This document shows, one piece after another, positions 17,623 through 30,183 of a DNA stretch of 64,000 nt (positions are counted from its first letter, which is position 1; each line of letters starts with the position of its first letter). Below the pieces are notes generated by a model. It was not told where the DNA came from and did not search any database. It worked only from the letters and a program-made list of their open reading frames with translations. Location of the stretch: the NCBI RefSeq assembly GCF_022693705.1, contig NZ_CP094288.1, positions 884,443-948,442 of the forward strand. The letters are read 5' to 3'. This stretch comes from Infirmifilum sp. NZ (GTDB taxonomy: Archaea; Thermoproteota; Thermoprotei; Thermofilales; Thermofilaceae). A program made the translations under genes and the position numbers.

Positions 17623-19998
17623 ATGGCTAGTGAAGAGGTTTTCTGGATACTCGATGTGAACTACGAGGTTGTAGGAGGTATTCCAGAGGTTCGCCTTTGG
17701 GGGGTTTCCGAGAGCGGTGAGCGGATAGTCGTAATAGATCGCAGCTTCAGACCTTATTTCTACGTTCTCCCTTCCCAGAGAAAAGTGACAGACGATTTTT
17801 TGAGAAGAGTGCTTTCGAGCCTAAGTGGGGTTAAGACCCTTTCGGTTGAGAAGGTCGAGAGGAAATACTACGGAACACCTGTCGAGGCTGTCAAAGTTGT
17901 GCTGGCGGATCCTCGAGACGTGCCTAGAGCAAGAGAGCTCGTACCCAAGGCAATAGGCGTTGAAGAAGTCCTCGAGGCCGATATCAGGTTCTATATGCGT
18001 TACATGATCGACACCGGCGTTAAGCCTAGCTCGTGGCATATCGTTAAGGTTAAAGAGTTAGAGAGGAGCCGCGAGTGGAGAGTCGACAGGGCGTATCTCG
18101 CAGTTGAACCTCCGAAACCCATTGATGAACAGAGGCTCCCGAATCTTAAGATATACGCCTTCGACATTGAGTGCTACAATAAGTTTGGAGAGCCGAACCC
18201 AGACCGTGACCCCGTGATTTTAATCAGTAGAGCTACCCGCGAGGGAGTCGAAACCTTTGAGGCTGATGGAAATGATGACGAGAGGCTTATCCGCGAGTTT
18301 GCGAACGACCTCCTCTCTCAAGACCCCGATGTTATTGTTGGCTATAACAGCAATCGCTTCGACTGGCCATACTTGCTTGCACGCGCGCACAGGTCGAGGA
18401 TGAGGCTCGATGTGTCTCGAGGCGCTGGAGAGCCCGCCCAGAGTGTATATGGTCACTACAGCATTGTTGGAAGGGCAAACATAGATCTGTACGACTACGC
18501 AAGCGAGATCCCCGAGGTAAAGGTCAAGACCTTAGAAAACGTGGCCGACTACCTTGGAGTCGTTAAGAAGAGTGAGCGCATTCTAATAGATCCACTATCG
18601 ATTTACGAATACTGGGATGATCCATCAAAGAGAGACTTGCTGAGGCGTTACAACCGCGACGACGCTGTTAGCACGTTTAAGCTCGCTGAGGTTGTTCTAC
18701 CCTTCGCGGTGCAGTTATCGAGCTTGGTCGGGCTTCCTCTCGACCAAGTGTTCGCCGCATCTGTTGGTAATCGGGTAGAGTGGCACCTAATCCGTCAGGC
18801 CTTCCTTTACGGAGAGCTTGTTCCCAATGTTAAGGAGCGCCCCGAGGAAACGTACCGGGGAGCCATAGTCTTGAAGCCGAAGCCGGGCGTACACGAGAAT
18901 ATAGCGGTGCTCGACTTCTCTTCAATGTACCCGAACATAATGATAAAGTACAATGTGTCCCCTGACACGTTCGTGCCTCCGGGAGTTGATGTTCACCCCG
19001 ACGAGGTTTACACAGCCCCCGAGGTTGGCCACAGGTTCAGGAAAAACCCACCAGGCTTCTACGCAAAAGTGCTATCAAGCCTACTTGAAGCAAGGCGTCA
19101 AATAAGGGATCAGATGAAGCACTTGGACCCAAAAAGCGAGATGTACAGGATTTTGGACGAAAGGCAAAAGGCGATAAAGGTAGTGACCAACGCTACATAT
19201 GGGTATAGCGGTTGGAGCCTAGCTAGGTGGTATATGCGCGAGGTCGCAGAGGCAACAACGGCCTGGGGCCGCGAGCTAATTAAGAGCGCACTCGCCTACG
19301 CTCAGAAGATAGGCCTTTACGTGCTTTACGGAGATACCGACAGCCTGTTCGTCAAATACGACCGGGGTAAAGTAGAAGAGCTCATAAGGTTTGTTGAAAA
19401 GGAGCTAGGGTTCGAAATAAAGATCGACAAAGTTTACTCGAAAGTTTTCTTCACGGAGGCGAAAAAGCGGTACTGCGGTCTACTAGAAGACGGAAGAATA
19501 GACGTGGTCGGGTTGGAGGCGGTGCGCGGTGACTGGGCGGAAATATCTAAGGAAATACAGGAAAAAGTCATTGAGATCGTGTTACGCGAAGGGGATCCGT
19601 GGAAGGCCGTTGAGTACGTGCGAGCGATCATAAGGGATCTCGAGTTGGGCAAGATACCTATCTCGAAGCTAATCATATGGAAGACACTTTCAAAAAGTCT
19701 CGACGAGTACGAGGTGGACGCCCCGCACGTTAGAGCGGCTAAAGTGATGGTGAGCGCCGGTTGGAAAGTCGGTAAGGGATCGAAGATCGGCTATGTCATA
19801 GTAAAGGGAGGGGAACGGGTCTCGGAGAAAGCCCTACCGTTTTTCCTCGTTAAAAGCAACTCGGAGGTGGATGTAGAGTACTACGTTAAAAGGCAGATCG
19901 TGCCAGCCGCGCTACGAATCCTAGAGTACTTCGGGATAAAAGAAGAGCACTTCTACACGGGCAAAAGGCAGCAGACTTTGTTCGATTTCATGGGCTAG
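17623..19998 (+). CDS. polB: Family B DNA polymerase
   Basis: A 791-residue replicative-type DNA polymerase. The 3'-5' exonuclease motifs are YAFDIECYN (Exo I, about 175), VGYNSNRFDWPYL (Exo II) and YNRDDAVSTFKL (Exo III). The polymerase motifs are DFSSMYPNIM (A), KVVTNATYGYSGW (B) and YGDTDSLFV (C). The C-terminus RQQTLFDFMG is a good PCNA-interacting (PIP) box. All catalytic residues are intact, so the enzyme should be active and proofreading. Start is ATG with a CTTATAATT element about 20 bases upstream. Confidence 0.96.
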   Translation: MASEEVFWILDVNYEVVGGIPEVRLWGVSESGERIVVIDRSFRPYFYVLPSQRKVTDDFLRRVLSSLSGVKTLSVEKVERKYYGTPVEAVKVVLADPRDVPRARELVPKAIGVEEVLEADIRFYMRYMIDTGVKPSSWHIVKVKELERSREWRVDRAYLAVEPPKPIDEQRLPNLKIYAFDIECYNKFGEPNPDRDPVILISRATREGVETFEADGNDDERLIREFANDLLSQDPDVIVGYNSNRFDWPYLLARAHRSRMRLDVSRGAGEPAQSVYGHYSIVGRANIDLYDYASEIPEVKVKTLENVADYLGVVKKSERILIDPLSIYEYWDDPSKRDLLRRYNRDDAVSTFKLAEVVLPFAVQLSSLVGLPLDQVFAASVGNRVEWHLIRQAFLYGELVPNVKERPEETYRGAIVLKPKPGVHENIAVLDFSSMYPNIMIKYNVSPDTFVPPGVDVHPDEVYTAPEVGHRFRKNPPGFYAKVLSSLLEARRQIRDQMKHLDPKSEMYRILDERQKAIKVVTNATYGYSGWSLARWYMREVAEATTAWGRELIKSALAYAQKIGLYVLYGDTDSLFVKYDRGKVEELIRFVEKELGFEIKIDKVYSKVFFTEAKKRYCGLLEDGRIDVVGLEAVRGDWAEISKEIQEKVIEIVLREGDPWKAVEYVRAIIRDLELGKIPISKLIIWKTLSKSLDEYEVDAPHVRAAKVMVSAGWKVGKGSKIGYVIVKGGERVSEKALPFFLVKSNSEVDVEYYVKRQIVPAALRILEYFGIKEEHFYTGKRQQTLFDFMG

Positions 19999-20026
19999 GC
20001 AAGGCTACAAAGATATGTGAGGGGGC

Positions 20027-20680
20027 TTAAAGGAAGTCTATTAGAAGTATGTGAGCGTTGCTCGTTAGCTCATAAATCGTGTCGGAGCTGTCTTCAAGCA
20101 TCTCTGCGATGCTCAACAAAAGAAGCGACGTGCTGCTTGACACGTTTGAATCAAGGATGCTGAAGATCGTATTACGATAGAGGCCGTCAATTTTGTTCTC
20201 ATAGTCTGAGATCCTTCTTATATCCTCCAGTGCTTGAGGGGGGCTGGACTGAAGCCTGTTAAGAAGATCATCCATTGCGCTGAGCATCTGCTCGAGTTCC
20301 TGGCACATGTCCAGAAGGCCTGCCTGAATGTGTGCTGGCACAACCCAGTTTCGCTCAATGAGGAAGCTCAGCCTGTAAGTTATGCCGCTCAGCTTGTCTA
20401 TAACCTCCATTATGCGTGAGCCTATTCTGACCCACTCCTCCTTATGTTCAAGCACGCGCGAGATCTTGGAGAGGTAGGTTAGGTACTCTGTCTGAAGATC
20501 CTTTGTCTGGTTTTTAGCTGTCTGAGCGTGCTCTAGGAGCCTCTTCTGCTCCTCCCGTTGCGCGGGGTCGCTCAGACTTTTAAGCACTCTGCGAATGTCA
20601 CCGAGGATTTCCTGAGCGATAGTGAGCTCCCGGCGAAGTATAGAGATCAGCCTTGCGTCCGCTATAGACACATTGGACAC
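20027..20680 (-). CDS. DUF47/PhoU-like helical protein
   Basis: A 217-residue all-helical protein. The C-terminal motif YENKIDGLYRN and later LLSIAEMLEDSSDTIYEL match the metal-binding helices of the PhoU/DUF47 family, often linked to PiT phosphate transporters. No transporter gene is adjacent, so the usual link to phosphate uptake cannot be supported here. It is tightly followed upstream by a small conserved gene (20683-20949), suggesting an operon. Start is GTG. Confidence 0.75.
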   Translation of the reverse strand: MSNVSIADARLISILRRELTIAQEILGDIRRVLKSLSDPAQREEQKRLLEHAQTAKNQTKDLQTEYLTYLSKISRVLEHKEEWVRIGSRIMEVIDKLSGITYRLSFLIERNWVVPAHIQAGLLDMCQELEQMLSAMDDLLNRLQSSPPQALEDIRRISDYENKIDGLYRNTIFSILDSNVSSSTSLLLLSIAEMLEDSSDTIYELTSNAHILLIDFL

Positions 20681-20682
20681 CG

Positions 20683-20949
20683 CTAACCACCCGCTCTAGC
20701 CCTGACCGTGGCTATCGTGTAATCTGCGACGCCCTGCATTTTAAGCTCGTCGGTGTTACACCACACTTCGTTCGGCGGCACTTTATCGTTGGGTTGAGCC
20801 TGGAAATACAGCTTCTTCTTGCCCGCTATCACAACCTCGATGGCTGATGATATCCCCAGCTCCGCCATCATTGACGGATTCATGTAAGCCTTACCTTCAG
20901 GTACCTCGTCACGCCTTCTAAGCCTCAGCCTGCGCTCCTTCCTTTGCAT
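20683..20949 (-). CDS. Small conserved-looking protein of unknown function
   Basis: An 88-residue basic protein starting RKERRLRLRRRDEVPEG, followed by a beta-rich body (IEVVIAGKKKLYFQAQPND). I do not recognise a named family; a small beta-barrel such as a double-psi fold is possible from the strand pattern. It ends two bases before the DUF47 gene and follows the HerA-like ATPase by about 50 bases. The ATG at 20949 is preferred over the TTG just before it. Confidence 0.6.
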   Translation of the reverse strand: MQRKERRLRLRRRDEVPEGKAYMNPSMMAELGISSAIEVVIAGKKKLYFQAQPNDKVPPNEVWCNTDELKMQGVADYTIATVRARAGG

Positions 20950-21003
20950 CAAGACACCCTGGGAAAAACGATGGCTTGTAATATATTTTTACTTTTCACG
21001 CTC

Positions 21004-21975
21004 TTAAAGCCACTCCGACCGCCTTACCCTAATCTTTCTAACGCGACCGGGAGAAATCGCATAGACAACGCCTTTTCGGGAGGCTAGGCGTGCCTCGCCT
21101 ATTTCCTCTCTTTGGAGGCCGAGCTTCATCAAGTCCTGGGGGTTGGGATTATGAATGAGTATTAGCTGGCAGTTCCTCAAAACTCGCTCGGAAACATCAT
21201 CTACCCTCTGTGTTACAGCCACAAGCTGTTCCCCGAACTTTCGAAGCTCCAGGAAGAGGCGCTCGCCGATCGAGGGGGCTTCCCACTTCGCTTTGTACGG
21301 CACAACATTCCATGCTTCTTCAATAACGGTCACGTGCACAATGCGGTTTGAAACGCCTCTGTAGTAAACGGCGAAGTCGTACAAGTGCCTTAGCAGAACA
21401 AGGACTAGGAGGACTCTGTACCTTAAAGGCATAACACTTAGGTCAACCACGGCACTTTCATCGAAGAGAAAGTATGGAGGGTCATCCCCGTTTAAGACCT
21501 GCCCTAGGACCCCGTCGTTCAGAATTGCCAGCCGCCTTAGCAAAGCAGCCTTAATGTCGTAGTCTTTCCAGTCCTTGACGGGTTGCTCCTCTATTGCGGC
21601 AATTAGAGTTGAGAGTTTGAGCGGTGGTTTAATCTCGCGAAGGCTACGCTGAAGAAGATACCACTGAGGCTCTGAGAGCTGAAATACCTGTGAGAATAGA
21701 TCCACAACGAACTCAGGATCATGCTTTAGAGTCTCACCTCTTTCCAGGATATTCATCGAGAAGTTCTCGCCCGGAACATAGCGTTTAAGCCCTTTGTACT
21801 CTCCGTGCCAATCCAGTATCAGCACTTTTACACCTTTTTTAAAGTACTCCTCAACCAGAACTTTCGCGGTGTTTGTCTTGCCGCTGCCCGTAGGCCCCAC
21901 GATAAGAATGTGGCTCTCGGGTATCCGGAGCACGGAGGGCAAATACTTTGACAGGTTCACTTTGAGGGATTTCAC
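21004..21975 (-). CDS. HerA/VirB4-like P-loop ATPase
   Basis: A 323-residue ATPase of the HerA-FtsK superfamily. Walker A is GPTGSGKTNT (about 28-37), the strand-DWHGEY motif follows (LILDWHGEYKGL), Walker B is HVTVIEEAWN (about 222), and a downstream VAVTQR-type sensor segment is present. HerA relatives pump DNA during end resection or act in conjugation. There is no NurA gene beside it and the N-terminal HAS-barrel of true HerA is missing, so this is a paralogue of undefined substrate. Start is GTG. Confidence 0.82.
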   Translation of the reverse strand: MKSLKVNLSKYLPSVLRIPESHILIVGPTGSGKTNTAKVLVEEYFKKGVKVLILDWHGEYKGLKRYVPGENFSMNILERGETLKHDPEFVVDLFSQVFQLSEPQWYLLQRSLREIKPPLKLSTLIAAIEEQPVKDWKDYDIKAALLRRLAILNDGVLGQVLNGDDPPYFLFDESAVVDLSVMPLRYRVLLVLVLLRHLYDFAVYYRGVSNRIVHVTVIEEAWNVVPYKAKWEAPSIGERLFLELRKFGEQLVAVTQRVDDVSERVLRNCQLILIHNPNPQDLMKLGLQREEIGEARLASRKGVVYAISPGRVRKIRVRRSEWL

Positions 21976-22012
21976 GTTGAATTAAAGCTGTGAAAAATAA
22001 AAGCCGAAAAGA

Positions 22013-22450
22013 GTGCATAACAATGTGTTGCTAAACGGGTACGTCAGGGTGCTTCCTAAGGAAGTTAGCCCTGAGAACGTCGTTCGGGAAGGTCCTGTAG
22101 CTTTTTTAAAGCTGTCTCTCGGAGAGGTGGAAGTTAAGACGAGGAAGCTCTGCACAATAGGTTTTGTGACCAGTATACAGCGTGGTAGCACCTACACGGA
22201 CATTACCCTCGCACTGGAGAGCGGCCAGGTAACCGTAAGGGTTTGGGACACTCAGGGGGTGGGAGACCTCCTCGAGGGCCTTAAGAAGGACTCCAAGGTT
22301 CTCGTTTTCGGAGTTCTCAGGGAGTACAGGGAGCAGATATACATCTCGGCTGTCCTGCTAAGAGCTGTAACAGAGGAGGAAATCTCGAAGTTTAAGAGGA
22401 AGCTATTCGCGGACAGGAAAATCCTACTGAACATAGCCAAAAAACAATAA
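22013..22450 (+). CDS. OB-fold nucleic-acid-binding protein
   Basis: A 145-residue protein whose core resembles an RPA-type OB fold: TIGFVTSIQRGSTYTDITLA, VTVRVWDTQG, then VLVFGVLREYREQIYISA. A C-terminal helical segment follows. It starts with GTG close to an AAAAATAAAAG promoter element, and is divergent from the HerA-like ATPase. The next gene encodes a winged helix; in eukaryotic RPA32 these two modules are fused. Single-strand DNA binding is inferred. Confidence 0.72.
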   Translation: MHNNVLLNGYVRVLPKEVSPENVVREGPVAFLKLSLGEVEVKTRKLCTIGFVTSIQRGSTYTDITLALESGQVTVRVWDTQGVGDLLEGLKKDSKVLVFGVLREYREQIYISAVLLRAVTEEEISKFKRKLFADRKILLNIAKKQ

Positions 22451-22487
22451 TAGCAAGTTCTCGTGAAGAAATTCAGGGTGTCTCTCC

Positions 22488-22826
22488 ATGCCGGAGAAGA
22501 GGAAAAAAGAGGAAAAACAGCCTCAAGGAGTCGATTTGATGAAGTTTTTCTCGAGCCAGGAGGAACAACCCCAAGCTGCCGCGGGTTCTCGCCCTGCATC
22601 TCGAGAAGAAGCTCTCCTTACAGAAGAAGTGGAAAAACTCCTGCTTCAACGCATTAAGCAAGAACCCTCCGGTCTGACAAGAAGCCAGCTCTATGAATGG
22701 AGCAAGAAAAGAGGAGTCAACCCCGCCTCATTTTACAGAGCGTTAACATCCCTAATAGAGAAGGGGCTAGTTCAACGCAAGTTTGACTCAACCCGTGAAG
22801 AATACGTGTTTATAGCCGTACATTAA
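22488..22826 (+). CDS. Winged-helix protein downstream of the OB-fold gene
   Basis: A 112-residue protein with a charged, probably disordered first 45 residues (EKRKKEEKQPQ, SRPASREE) and a winged helix at about 50-110: IKQEPSGLTRSQLYEWSKKR, ALTSLIEKGLVQRKF, EEYVFIAV. It lies 37 bases after the OB-fold gene on the same strand. The pair recalls the OB plus winged-helix layout of RPA32, but split over two genes; it could equally be a transcription regulator. Confidence 0.65.
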   Translation: MPEKRKKEEKQPQGVDLMKFFSSQEEQPQAAAGSRPASREEALLTEEVEKLLLQRIKQEPSGLTRSQLYEWSKKRGVNPASFYRALTSLIEKGLVQRKFDSTREEYVFIAVH

Positions 22827-22883
22827 TGAATGATCCCGGTAGCCTATTGAGGCTTTCAACTCAGATCTATCCCCACACGAACC

Positions 22884-23213
22884 CTAGACTTTTGTGAAGC
22901 GCTTCTTCAGCTCCTTGTACTCCTCCTGCGGTACTTTCGACGCCTCCCTCTTACCGTCTTCAGTTAAATTGACCTCGTAACCGGTCATCGTGATGTAGCC
23001 CTTATCCCTCAAACCACGTATGGCTTCCGCGAAGCCCCCCACAACGCGCGCAAAGTTCGGGTTCTTCCTAGGCAAAAACTCCTCCGTAATGAACTCAGCT
23101 AGGTATTCCTCAGGTGCACTGCTCCCAGATTGATAATATATCTTGCCGCCGTACTCGTAATAGATGTACGCTAGTAAGAACCTTTCAACGCCGGTTAGAC
23201 TCAACTCCCCCAC
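22884..23213 (-). CDS. Hypothetical protein, winged-helix-like C-terminus
   Basis: A protein of about 109 residues from a GTG at 23213. The visible pattern GFAEAIRGLRDKGYITMTGY, VNLTEDGKREA is a typical winged-helix wing with 'LTEDGKR'. The frame is open further upstream but that part overlaps the tRNA-Gly gene and is not coding. An AGGAGG lies 13 bases before the GTG. I do not recognise a specific family. Confidence 0.6.
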   Translation of the reverse strand: MGELSLTGVERFLLAYIYYEYGGKIYYQSGSSAPEEYLAEFITEEFLPRKNPNFARVVGGFAEAIRGLRDKGYITMTGYEVNLTEDGKREASKVPQEEYKELKKRFTKV

Positions 23214-23375
23214 CCGACGTTTTTTCCGAAGCCTCCTATATTTACTTTTGCATCTATTCCTCTTCAAAAAAGGAAGATAGCCCTCAACCAGAGGTACTCG
23301 GATTGCCTCAATACAGGAAACTAAAGAACAAAAATAAATAGAGGTTCCGTAAATATAGAGGGAGTGAGAGAGGTA

Positions 23376-23449
23376 GCGGCCGTAGTCTAGTCTGGTAGGA
23401 TGGCGGCCTCCCAAGCCGCAGAACCCGGGTTCAAATCCCGGCGGCCGCA
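23376..23449 (+). tRNA. tRNA-Gly(CCC)
   Basis: A complete cloverleaf without intron. Acceptor GCGGCCG pairs with CGGCCGC, the anticodon arm is GCGGC-CTCCCAA-GCCGC with anticodon CCC, and the T arm is CCGGG-TTCAAAT-CCCGG. The discriminator is A and CCA is not encoded. AT-rich promoter-like elements (AAATAAATAG, GTAAATATAG) lie 20-45 bases upstream. Confidence 0.96.
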
Positions 23450-23499
23450 CCTGGCTCCCATCTTCTCCTCATTTTCCGACCCTTGAGCTACTGGATCTA

Positions 23500-23800
23500 T
23501 GAGCACCTCCGTGTAGCCCACAACAAATCGTGGCCAAGTTGCTCGAGCTAACCGAGCTGACGGGGATGCTTTAGCACCTAAGGCAGCCCCCAGGCCCATC
23601 ACCAGAGCCTTCGGCACCCGCAACCGGGGTACATCACCGTTGCGCTGGAGAGGCTCCGCTCAGCGGGCTTCGTGAAGGAGGCTGTCGTTGGCAACGCAAC
23701 ACTGAAGCCGAGCAAGGATGACGAAGAGCCTAAGGGGGCCAGTGGAAGGCAGAAAAGGAGGAGCAGTAAGGTGAATGCTTTTTATTGTGCACCGCAAAGA
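23500..23800 (+). pseudogene. Decayed coding remnant between tRNA-Gly and tRNA-Met
   Basis: In the plus strand one frame reads QIVAKLLELTELTGML, a stop, then a proline-rich linker (PPGPSPEPSAPATG); a one-base shift continues as GYITVALERLRSAGF and VKEAVVGNATLKPSKDDEEP, ending in a basic tail. This looks like the end of a protein with a stop codon and a frameshift. The family is not recognisable. No intact gene lies between 23450 and 23898. Confidence 0.4.
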
Positions 23801-23898
23801 CTCGCGCCAGGTAGTTTCGCGGAGAACGGGGGACCATGGAGTTTACGCTAATGTCATTCTCGCATGCCAAGCTGTTGAAGAAAAAACAATACAGATAG

Positions 23899-24003
23899 TG
23901 CCGGGGCCGGGATTCGAACCCGGGAAACTCCCGCATACCCCTAGGCAGGGGTATGTACCGGATTATGAGTCCGGCGCCCTAGACCAGGCTAGGCGACCCC
24001 GGC
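23899..24003 (-). tRNA. tRNA-Met(CAT), elongator type, with insertion in the variable region
   Basis: The RNA strand has acceptor GCCGGGG/CCCCGGC, a D arm, an anticodon arm CCGGA-CTCATAA-TCCGG (anticodon CAT) and T arm CCGGG-TTCGAAT-CCCGG. Between the anticodon stem and T stem are 34 bases instead of about 5; within them ATACCCCT and AGGGGTAT form a perfect hairpin. This is most simply an intron of roughly 29 bases at a non-canonical site. The overall sequence resembles elongator tRNA-Met, though tRNA-Ile2 (lysidine/agmatidine type) shares the CAT anticodon. Confidence 0.88.
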
Positions 24004-24045
24004 TCTGTGTTTCAAGACAACTCTGGGGAAAATATAATTCTTGCG

Positions 24046-24951
24046 CTAGAAGGTTACCCTGGAGGCGTAGATCTTCTGCTGTAGCTCATCGACAAACGTT
24101 TCAACGCCTTTCACCTGCGGTAATCGCGTCATGATGTCTCGCTCAGTCAATATCCCAACCGGTTTCTTCTCAGCGGAGACAACAACAACCGCTCCGATCC
24201 CGCGCTCCTTCATCCTCTTCACCGCCACACCCACATCGTCCTCAGGGCTCACCGTTACCACAGGCCTACTGGCGATGTAGGCTAAAGGTGTTTCATAGAC
24301 CCTCTGGGCATCACCGGCCCGAAGGGCTTTTAGCACATCATCCGAGGCGAGGAAGCCTAGAATATCTTTGACCGTGACTATACCCTGTAGCTCGCCTCCG
24401 GCTATGAGCGGTATGCGCCTGACTCTCCTCTCGCTCATAAGCTGAAGACCCATCCTGATGTTATCGCTGGGCGTAAGGCTGGCGAAAGGCTTAGTCATTA
24501 TCTCCTTCACCTTAACATGAGTCTCCACGTCAGCGAAAAGAGAAATTATGTGCCGCTCCGAGATGATGCCCACCAACACGCCGTCCCTGTTCACCACGGC
24601 CAAAGCGCCGACGCCTCGGTAAAGCATAGTTTCAACAATATCCTTGAGGCCAGCGTCCATGTAGACGAATGGAGGCTTGTAACTTAGCGATAAGGCATCA
24701 GTCTCTTCTAAGGCTTTGTATATATCGCCGCTGTAAGTCCCGACAACAATGTCTTTAAACCTCCTACCTCCCAAGAAGTCCACAAGATCGCGGACAGATA
24801 TCATACCAACAAGCTTACCATCATTGTCCACCAGCGGGCAGTGCCTGACACGCTTCGATGCCATTCCAATAAGTACCTCGAGAAGCTTCGAATCAGGCTT
24901 CAGGAAAAGAGCGGGAGGGTAGCGACCCACACCGATTTCAAACAGCTTCAT
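24046..24951 (-). CDS. Four-CBS-domain protein
   Basis: A protein of about 301 residues built from four CBS repeats, visible as recurring 'hPLVDNDGKLVGMISVRDL', 'AVVNRDGVLVGIISERH', 'RIPLIAGGELQGIVTVKDI' and 'VVVSAEKKPVGILTERD' units. CBS pairs bind adenine nucleotides (AMP, ATP, SAM) and regulate partner proteins or enzymes. No enzyme domain is attached and no partner gene is adjacent, so the ligand is unknown. The ATG at 24951 is preferred to the TTG one codon earlier. Confidence 0.88.
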   Translation of the reverse strand: MKLFEIGVGRYPPALFLKPDSKLLEVLIGMASKRVRHCPLVDNDGKLVGMISVRDLVDFLGGRRFKDIVVGTYSGDIYKALEETDALSLSYKPPFVYMDAGLKDIVETMLYRGVGALAVVNRDGVLVGIISERHIISLFADVETHVKVKEIMTKPFASLTPSDNIRMGLQLMSERRVRRIPLIAGGELQGIVTVKDILGFLASDDVLKALRAGDAQRVYETPLAYIASRPVVTVSPEDDVGVAVKRMKERGIGAVVVVSAEKKPVGILTERDIMTRLPQVKGVETFVDELQQKIYASRVTF

Positions 24952-25086
24952 CAAACATTACCTAACCCCTGGGGTTAAAATCTGTTATCTGCATAAGAGG
25001 TGTTCAACAATAAACGAAGATGTCAATGCAAGTGAGATGACAACCTCGAAGAAGACAAACGGAAATAAAAATATTGGAAAAATATC

Positions 25087-25114
25087 GCGCCGCGTAGGAG
25101 TTTTGTGCTCAGGC

Positions 25115-25128
<14 letters not shown>
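25087..25128 (-). repeat. 3' half of the pre-23S processing stalk (bulge-helix-bulge)
   Basis: On the RNA strand this pairs with 28202-28243. The outer helix is 15 bp (25087-25101 with 28229-28243), then a 3-nt bulge AAA (25102-25104), a 4-bp central helix GCAC/GTGC (25105-25108 with 28225-28228), and a 20-bp inner helix (25109-25128 with 28202-28221). This is a canonical substrate for the archaeal tRNA-splicing endonuclease. Confidence 0.93.
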
Positions 25129-28201
<3,073 letters not shown>

Positions 28202-28208
<7 letters not shown>

Positions 28209-28243
28209 GGTGTGAGCCTGATCTGCACACTCCTACGCGGCGC
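28202..28243 (-). repeat. 5' half of the pre-23S processing stalk (bulge-helix-bulge)
   Basis: Pairs with 25087-25128. The 3-nt bulge on this strand is AGA (28222-28224 on the plus coordinates), on the opposite side of the 4-bp central helix from the AAA bulge of the partner, as required for a bulge-helix-bulge. Confidence 0.93.
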
Positions 28244-28250
28244 TCATTAT

Positions 28251-28306
28251 CCCCATGCGCTCGCATGGGGCTCACGCCCTTCACCCAGGAGGCTGAGCCT
28301 CCTGGG
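28251..28306 (-). other. 16S-23S spacer: two hairpins, no tRNA
   Basis: The spacer between the two processing stems has only about 80 bases. It contains CCCCATGCG/CGCATGGGG (28251-28270) and CCCAGGAGGC/GCCTCCTGGG with a TGA loop (28284-28306). No tRNA cloverleaf is present, unlike the tRNA-Ala found in many euryarchaeal spacers. Confidence 0.85.
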
Positions 28307-28323
28307 TTGCATCCCAGATTAGC

Positions 28324-28344
28324 GTGAGGCGCGGTGCGCAGGCT
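28324..28344 (-). repeat. 3' half of the pre-16S processing stem
   Basis: A perfect 21-bp inverted repeat with 29893-29913 brackets the 16S gene, so the two ends of pre-16S RNA pair into a processing stem. I could not place a bulge-helix-bulge in it by eye. Confidence 0.9.
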
Positions 28345-28360
28345 TTTCGACCGGATCAAT

Positions 28361-29862
<1,502 letters not shown>

Positions 29863-29892
29863 CTGGCCGCGAGCGGGTGGAGCACCTAGATT

Positions 29893-29913
29893 AGCCTGCG
29901 CACCGCGCCTCAC
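29893..29913 (-). repeat. 5' half of the pre-16S processing stem
   Basis: Perfect 21-bp complement of 28324-28344, located about 30 bases before the 16S 5' end. Confidence 0.9.
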
Positions 29914-30098
29914 TTTCTTTTCCCCGAGAGTGCAGGCGCCCCCTCAGCGGCCGGCGCCAGTTTTCTCGGGGAAGCACTGTGTAGCCGTGGACGGAGGCCG
30001 CCTTTTCATTGGGAGAGGGATCCTCTCCCGCTAATCCAGGCGAGCCGCCGGTGTCCACGGCCGCAGTTTTAGTGGTTAATGGGGGTCTATTTAAACAT
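29914..30098 (-). promoter_or_regulatory. rRNA operon promoter and structured 5' leader
   Basis: On the minus strand a TGTTTAAATAGA TATA element lies at about 30087-30098, placing the transcription start near 30065. The leader then contains nested hairpins: GCCGTGGAC paired with GTCCACGGC, an inner GGGAGAGGATCCCTCTCCC, and CCCCGAGA paired with TCTCGGGG just before the 16S processing stem. No gene is encoded. The same TATA region faces the divergent secE gene. Confidence 0.65.
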
Positions 30099-30183
30099 TA
30101 CTCGCGGGAAGCTTCCTCTGCATCCCATCATCCAAAAAGGTTTTTATGGCATGCGCGCGTATGGGAGGAGAGGGTGGCTCTAC

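Noticed and set aside
23214-23450. N-terminal extension of the 22884 gene and a minus-strand ORF at 23387-23623
   Set aside because: Both overlap the tRNA-Gly gene and encode no recognisable protein.
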